From the NCBI GenBank assembly GCA_022701845.1, contig JAKONS010000228.1, positions 1 through 8,295 of the forward strand: 8,295 nt of DNA, written 5' to 3'. This document shows, piece after piece, positions 5,893-8,295 of the stretch. The stretch is from Burkholderiaceae bacterium. Its GTDB lineage: Bacteria > Pseudomonadota > Gammaproteobacteria > Burkholderiales > Burkholderiaceae. Both the position numbers and the translations under genes were made by a program. Every line of letters starts with the position of its first letter. Position 1 is the stretch's first letter. Under the pieces are notes generated by a model. It did not search any database. It was given only the letters and a program-made list of their open reading frames with translations, and was not told the origin of the DNA.

Positions 5893-6795
5893 ATGCCGTC
5901 GCAATTGCCACCCCTCAACGCGCTGCGGGTCTTCGAGACCGCGGCGCGCCATCTCAGCTTCACCCTGGCCGCCGGCGAGCTGCACATCACCCAGAGCGCG
6001 GTCAGCCACCAGATCAAGTCGCTGGAGGCCTGGCTGGGTTTCGCGCTGTTCGAACGCAAGGGCCAGCGCCTGCTGCTGACGCCCGCCGGCAAGCGCTATT
6101 CGGAGAGCCTGGCGCAGGCCTTCGCCAGCATGGTCCACGCCACCCAGGACCTGCTCACCACCGGCTCGCACCAGATCCTCAACCTGCGCGGCTACGGCAT
6201 GTTCTTCGGCCAGTGGCTGATCCCGCGGCTGGCGGCTTTCCATGCGGAGCATCCGGACATCAAGGTGCGGCTGACCACCCATGTGGAGGCGGTGGATTTC
6301 CAGCGCGACCATGCCGACCTGGGCATCGTCTACGGCCCGGGCCCCTGGGCCGGCCTGCGCAGCGATCTGGTGGTGGGCGACGCGCTGGTGCCGGTGGCCA
6401 CGCCGCGCCTGCTGGAGGCGCTCGGCCCGCGCCCCGCGCTGGAAGCGGTGCTGGCGCTGCCGATGCTGCATTCGCGCCGCCGCGCCCAGTGGGACGACTG
6501 GCTGGCCGCCGCCGGCGCCACCCGCCGGGTGTCGGCGCAGGACATGTATTTCGAGGACGTCGCCATCCTCTACCAGTGCGCCCTGCAGGGCCTGGGCGTG
6601 GCGCTGCTGCAGGCGCGTTATGTGGAGCGCGACCTGGCCGAGGGCCGGCTGGCGCTGGCGCACGACTTCGCGCTGGAGCGGCCCGGCGGCTACTACCTGG
6701 TGTGCCCCGAGGAGCTGGCCGATACCGACCGCGTCGCCCGCTTTCGCACCTGGCTGCTGGCCCAGGCGCAGGCCCAGGCCCAGGCCCGGCAGTAG
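5893..6795 (+). CDS. LysR-family transcriptional regulator (GcvA-like)
   Basis: A 300-aa LysR-type regulator. The N-terminal winged helix-turn-helix spans about 7-65 (PPLNALRVFETAARHLSF, then LHITQSAVSHQIKSLE at 30-45 and LFERKGQRLLLTPAG at 52-66), the GcvA-like pattern. The rest is a periplasmic-binding-protein-like effector domain, with DLGIVYGPG (142-150) and GLGVALLQARYVERDLAEGRL (233-253). ATG at 5893 has GAGAGA eight bases upstream. The gene is divergent from the class II aldolase, the classic arrangement for a LysR activator that responds to a pathway substrate or intermediate, so it probably controls the minus-strand operon. The C-terminus ends in an unusual AQAQAQAQARQ tail from a hexanucleotide repeat, probably disordered or extending the last helix. 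The stop lies 37 bp from the convergent third Bug gene. Confidence 0.95.
   Translation: MPSQLPPLNALRVFETAARHLSFTLAAGELHITQSAVSHQIKSLEAWLGFALFERKGQRLLLTPAGKRYSESLAQAFASMVHATQDLLTTGSHQILNLRGYGMFFGQWLIPRLAAFHAEHPDIKVRLTTHVEAVDFQRDHADLGIVYGPGPWAGLRSDLVVGDALVPVATPRLLEALGPRPALEAVLALPMLHSRRRAQWDDWLAAAGATRRVSAQDMYFEDVAILYQCALQGLGVALLQARYVERDLAEGRLALAHDFALERPGGYYLVCPEELADTDRVARFRTWLLAQAQAQAQARQ
6760..6792. repeat. GCCCAG-type hexanucleotide repeat at the 3' end of lysR
   Basis: Imperfect 6-bp units of the form GCCCAG/GCGCAG run to the stop codon and encode repeated Gln-Ala at residues 290-298 of the regulator. The unit is in frame, so slippage would only change tail length. Confidence 0.7.
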
Positions 6796-6832
6796 CCGCA
6801 CCGGCGGCGGTCGGCAGGCGTGGAGCGCCCGC

Positions 6833-7819
6833 TCAATCGATCGTGATGTTGGCTTCGCGCACGATGCGCTGCCACAGCGCGGCTTCCCGGCGCACCTGTT
6901 CGTCCATCGCCTGCGGCGTGCCCGGCGTGAGCTCGCCGCCCAGGTCGGCCATGCGCTGGCGCACCGCCGGCTCGGCAGCGGCTTTCAGGTAGGCCGCGTT
7001 CAGCGCCGCGATGGCCGCCGGCGGCGTGGCGGCCGGCACCGCGAAGCCCTGCCAGGCCGCCACGTCGTAGCCGGCCAGGGCCGGGCCGCCCGCTTCGGCC
7101 ACGGTGGGCACCTCGGCGATCTGCGGCAGCCGGCGCGCGCCGCACTGCGCCAGCACCCGCAGCTTGCCGCCGCGCAGATGCTGCGAGGCGGTCGCCAGGT
7201 CGGTCAGCAGCACCGGGATCTGGCCGCCGAGCAGGTCCTGCATCGCCGGGCCGGCGCCCTTGTAGGGCACATGGGTGGCGGTGACGCCGGCGCGCCGCAG
7301 CAGCAGCTCCATCGCCAGGTGGTGCGGCGTGCCGGTGCCGGGCGTGCCGTAGCTGAGCGCGCCCGGCTGGGCCCGCGCCAGGGCGACGAACTCTTCGAGC
7401 GTGCGCGCCGGCACCGCGCTGCCGACCACCACCAGCAGCCCGAGCCGCGCGGTCAGGCCGACCGGCGCGAAGTCGGTGAAGGAGTCGTAGGCCAGCTTCC
7501 TGAACATGCTGCGGTTGACCGAGAAGGTGCCCATGTCGCCCAGCAGCATCGTGTAGCCGTCGGCCGGCGCATGCGCCACCGCGGTCGCGCCGATGGTGCT
7601 GGAGGCGCCGGGCCGGTTGTCGATCACGACCGGCTGGCCCAGCGCCTCGGCCATGCGCGGGCCGACGGTGCGGGCGAAGGCGTCGGTGCCGCCGCCGGGC
7701 GGGTAGGGCACGATCAGCCGGATCGGGCGCTCGGGGTAGGCGGCGGCCAGCGCCATGCCGGGAATGGCCAGCGCCGCCGCGGATGCGGCGAGAAATGCGC
7801 GTCGTTCGAAATGTCCCAT
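6833..7819 (-). CDS. Bug/TctC-family periplasmic solute-binding protein (third of three)
   Basis: A 328-aa Bug receptor protein, convergent with lysR and outside the six-gene operon. The N-terminus has ERRAFL (5-10), an alanine-rich hydrophobic core, and probable cleavage after ALA or AAA near residues 23-27. Landmarks are YPPGGGTD (39-46), VVIDNRPGASS (64-74, with SS where the other two have GG), APADGYTMLL (84-93), LAYDSFTDFAPVG (109-121), VPYKGAGPAMQDLL (184-197) and IAEVPTVAEAG (234-244). The open frame continues far upstream, but ATG at 7819 is the start because AAGGAGA (7824-7830) lies four bases away and a signal peptide follows. It probably has its own promoter in the 172-bp gap to the next gene. 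The ligand is unknown, and no transporter membrane genes are nearby. Confidence 0.95.
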   Translation of the reverse strand: MGHFERRAFLAASAAALAIPGMALAAAYPERPIRLIVPYPPGGGTDAFARTVGPRMAEALGQPVVIDNRPGASSTIGATAVAHAPADGYTMLLGDMGTFSVNRSMFRKLAYDSFTDFAPVGLTARLGLLVVVGSAVPARTLEEFVALARAQPGALSYGTPGTGTPHHLAMELLLRRAGVTATHVPYKGAGPAMQDLLGGQIPVLLTDLATASQHLRGGKLRVLAQCGARRLPQIAEVPTVAEAGGPALAGYDVAAWQGFAVPAATPPAAIAALNAAYLKAAAEPAVRQRMADLGGELTPGTPQAMDEQVRREAALWQRIVREANITID

Positions 7820-7991
7820 GTCGTCTCCTTGTAGTCGGGCGGTCGGCCGCCGCTGCGTGCGGCCGCGGGCGCCATTAAAACGCGCAACGCTGCCTCCGCC
7901 ATTGCGCGCATGCCGTCGGCACCCCGTCGCACATTCGCTTGCCACCCCGCCACGGGCGCTGCCTATCCTCTGTTTTTCATTTGGAGCAACC
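7820..7991. promoter_or_regulatory. Divergent intergenic region between the third Bug gene and the 76-aa protein gene
   Basis: This 172-bp spacer holds the Bug ribosome binding site (AAGGAGA, 7824-7830) and a GC-rich inverted repeat CGGCCGC/GCGGCCG (7844-7850 and 7859-7865, loop 8) that could fold in the Bug mRNA leader. It also has an AT patch ATTAAAA (7874-7880), readable as a minus-strand -10-like TTTAAT, and a second inverted repeat (7881-7908). For the plus strand, TTGCCA (7939-7944) and TATCCT (7964-7969) are a weak promoter candidate, but the 19-bp spacing is poor. GGAG at 7983-7986 is the ribosome binding site of the small gene. Confidence 0.5.
7881..7908. promoter_or_regulatory. Candidate operator: 7-bp inverted repeat with 14-bp spacer
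   Basis: CGCGCAA (7881-7887) and TTGCGCG (7902-7908) are perfect inverted copies whose centres are 21 bp apart, about two helical turns. This spacing suits a dimeric regulator. It lies in the divergent gap, next to the only AT-rich patch that could serve as a promoter element for the Bug gene. No cognate regulator can be named. Confidence 0.3.
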
Positions 7992-8222
7992 ATGGCAGCA
8001 GCAGACGAATCCAGCGCAGGCCCGGCCGACGACATCGAGTCCGGCATCTCGGCGATCACCGAACTCATCCCCGACATGGACGAGGCCGCCATCCGGCGCG
8101 CGCTCGAACAAATGGCCTCGTCGGAGAACGTCGACCTGGCCACCTGCGCCCAGGTGGTGCGGGCCGAACTGGAAGCCGGGCGGCTGCCGGTGGATCAGTT
8201 CAAGGCGCACGCGGCCTTGTGA
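7992..8222 (+). CDS. Small acidic helical protein of unknown function (76 aa)
   Basis: I do not recognise this protein. ATG at 7992 has TTGGAG five bases upstream (7981-7986) and the frame ends with TGA at 8220-8222; the longer open frame upstream is intergenic and shadow sequence. The product has an acidic, low-complexity start (1-15) and then appears to be helical: ESGISAITELIPDMDE (16-31), AAIRRALEQMA (32-42), VDLATCAQVVRAELEAG (47-63) and a short tail. There is no signal peptide, no membrane segment, and one cysteine (52). The pattern of a hydrophobic-Pro turn, then DMDEAAIRRALEQ, then a third helix resembles the three-helix UBA/CUE-like arrangement, but this is only a visual resemblance. 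The gene stands alone between the divergent third Bug gene and a strong terminator, so it is probably monocistronic. Confidence 0.8.
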   Translation: MAAADESSAGPADDIESGISAITELIPDMDEAAIRRALEQMASSENVDLATCAQVVRAELEAGRLPVDQFKAHAAL

Positions 8223-8228
8223 TGGCGG

Positions 8229-8247
8229 CCTCGGCCCCGGGCCGAGG
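8229..8247. repeat. Short GC-rich inverted repeat downstream of the small gene
   Basis: CCTCGGC (8229-8235) pairs with GCCGAGG (8241-8247) around a 5-base loop. It has no T-tract after it, so by itself it is not an intrinsic terminator. It may stabilise the 3' end of the small-gene transcript ahead of the main terminator. Confidence 0.4.
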
Positions 8248-8264
8248 TGTGTTGGGCGCATGAA

Positions 8265-8295
8265 AAAGCCGCCCCGAGTCGATCGGGGCGGCTTT
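8265..8295. terminator. Strong bidirectional rho-independent terminator (cut by the window edge)
   Basis: AAAGCCGCCCCGA (8265-8277) pairs perfectly with TCGGGGCGGCTTT (8283-8295): a 13-bp stem with a 5-base GTCGA loop. It is preceded by further A residues (from 8263), and its T-run continues to the window end, so it can work on both strands. It lies 42 bp after the stop of the 76-aa protein gene and probably also ends a minus-strand gene to the right. Confidence 0.9.

Noticed and set aside
5887..6801. Minus-strand open frame of 304 codons opposite lysR
   Set aside because: It is the antisense shadow of lysR with a His/Gln/Arg-rich translation and no recognisable domain.
6796..6832. Possible terminator between convergent lysR and third Bug gene
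   Set aside because: The 37-bp gap is GC-rich but has no clear stem followed by a T-run on either strand.
6281..7834. Plus-strand open frame of 517 codons spanning lysR and the third Bug gene
   Set aside because: It is an out-of-frame, Arg/Trp-rich reading through lysR that continues antisense to the Bug gene, so it is a compositional artefact.
7755..7991. Longer start for the 76-aa protein (155 codons)
   Set aside because: The extension overlaps the Bug 5' end antisense and the intergenic region, has no conserved look, and the ATG at 7992 has a well-placed GGAG.

Overview
The window is a high-G+C (roughly 70% by eye) stretch of chromosome-like DNA whose gene content points to a betaproteobacterium of the order Burkholderiales (Comamonadaceae or Alcaligenaceae type). 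The main reason is the presence of three separate Bug/TctC-family periplasmic solute-binding proteins within 8 kb, an expansion typical of that group. No tctA/tctB membrane genes, mobile elements, RNA genes or CRISPR arrays were seen.

Positions 5767 down to 8 hold six genes on the minus strand that look like one catabolic operon. In transcription order they are: a class II aldolase/adducin-family protein, a Bug protein, a D-2-hydroxyacid dehydrogenase, an HpcH/HpaI-family aldolase, a LigI-like amidohydrolase (overlapping the aldolase gene by 4 bp) and a second Bug protein. Gaps are 39 to 82 bp and none holds a convincing terminator. A GcvA-type LysR regulator (5893-6795, plus strand) is divergent from the operon across a 125-bp spacer and is its most likely regulator.

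Positions 6833-7819 (minus) hold a third Bug gene, convergent with lysR and with its own strong ribosome binding site, so it is probably a separate unit. A 172-bp divergent intergenic region separates it from a 76-codon acidic protein gene (7992-8222, plus) of unknown function. This is followed by a strong bidirectional hairpin terminator cut by the right edge of the window.

Working model (inference): Bug proteins bind one or more carboxylates in the periplasm. The cytoplasmic enzymes then process a hydroxy/oxo-carboxylate: a lactone or ester hydrolase (amidohydrolase), a retro-aldol step yielding pyruvate (HpcH/HpaI), an NAD(H)-linked 2-hydroxyacid/2-oxoacid interconversion, and an adducin-type metalloenzyme. 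The substrate cannot be read from the sequence. All the gene families are known ones. I did not find clear evidence of a wholly new kind of system. The least explained items are the small 76-aa protein, the altered pocket of the LigI-like hydrolase, and AT-rich motifs flanking the divergent lysR/operon promoter region.
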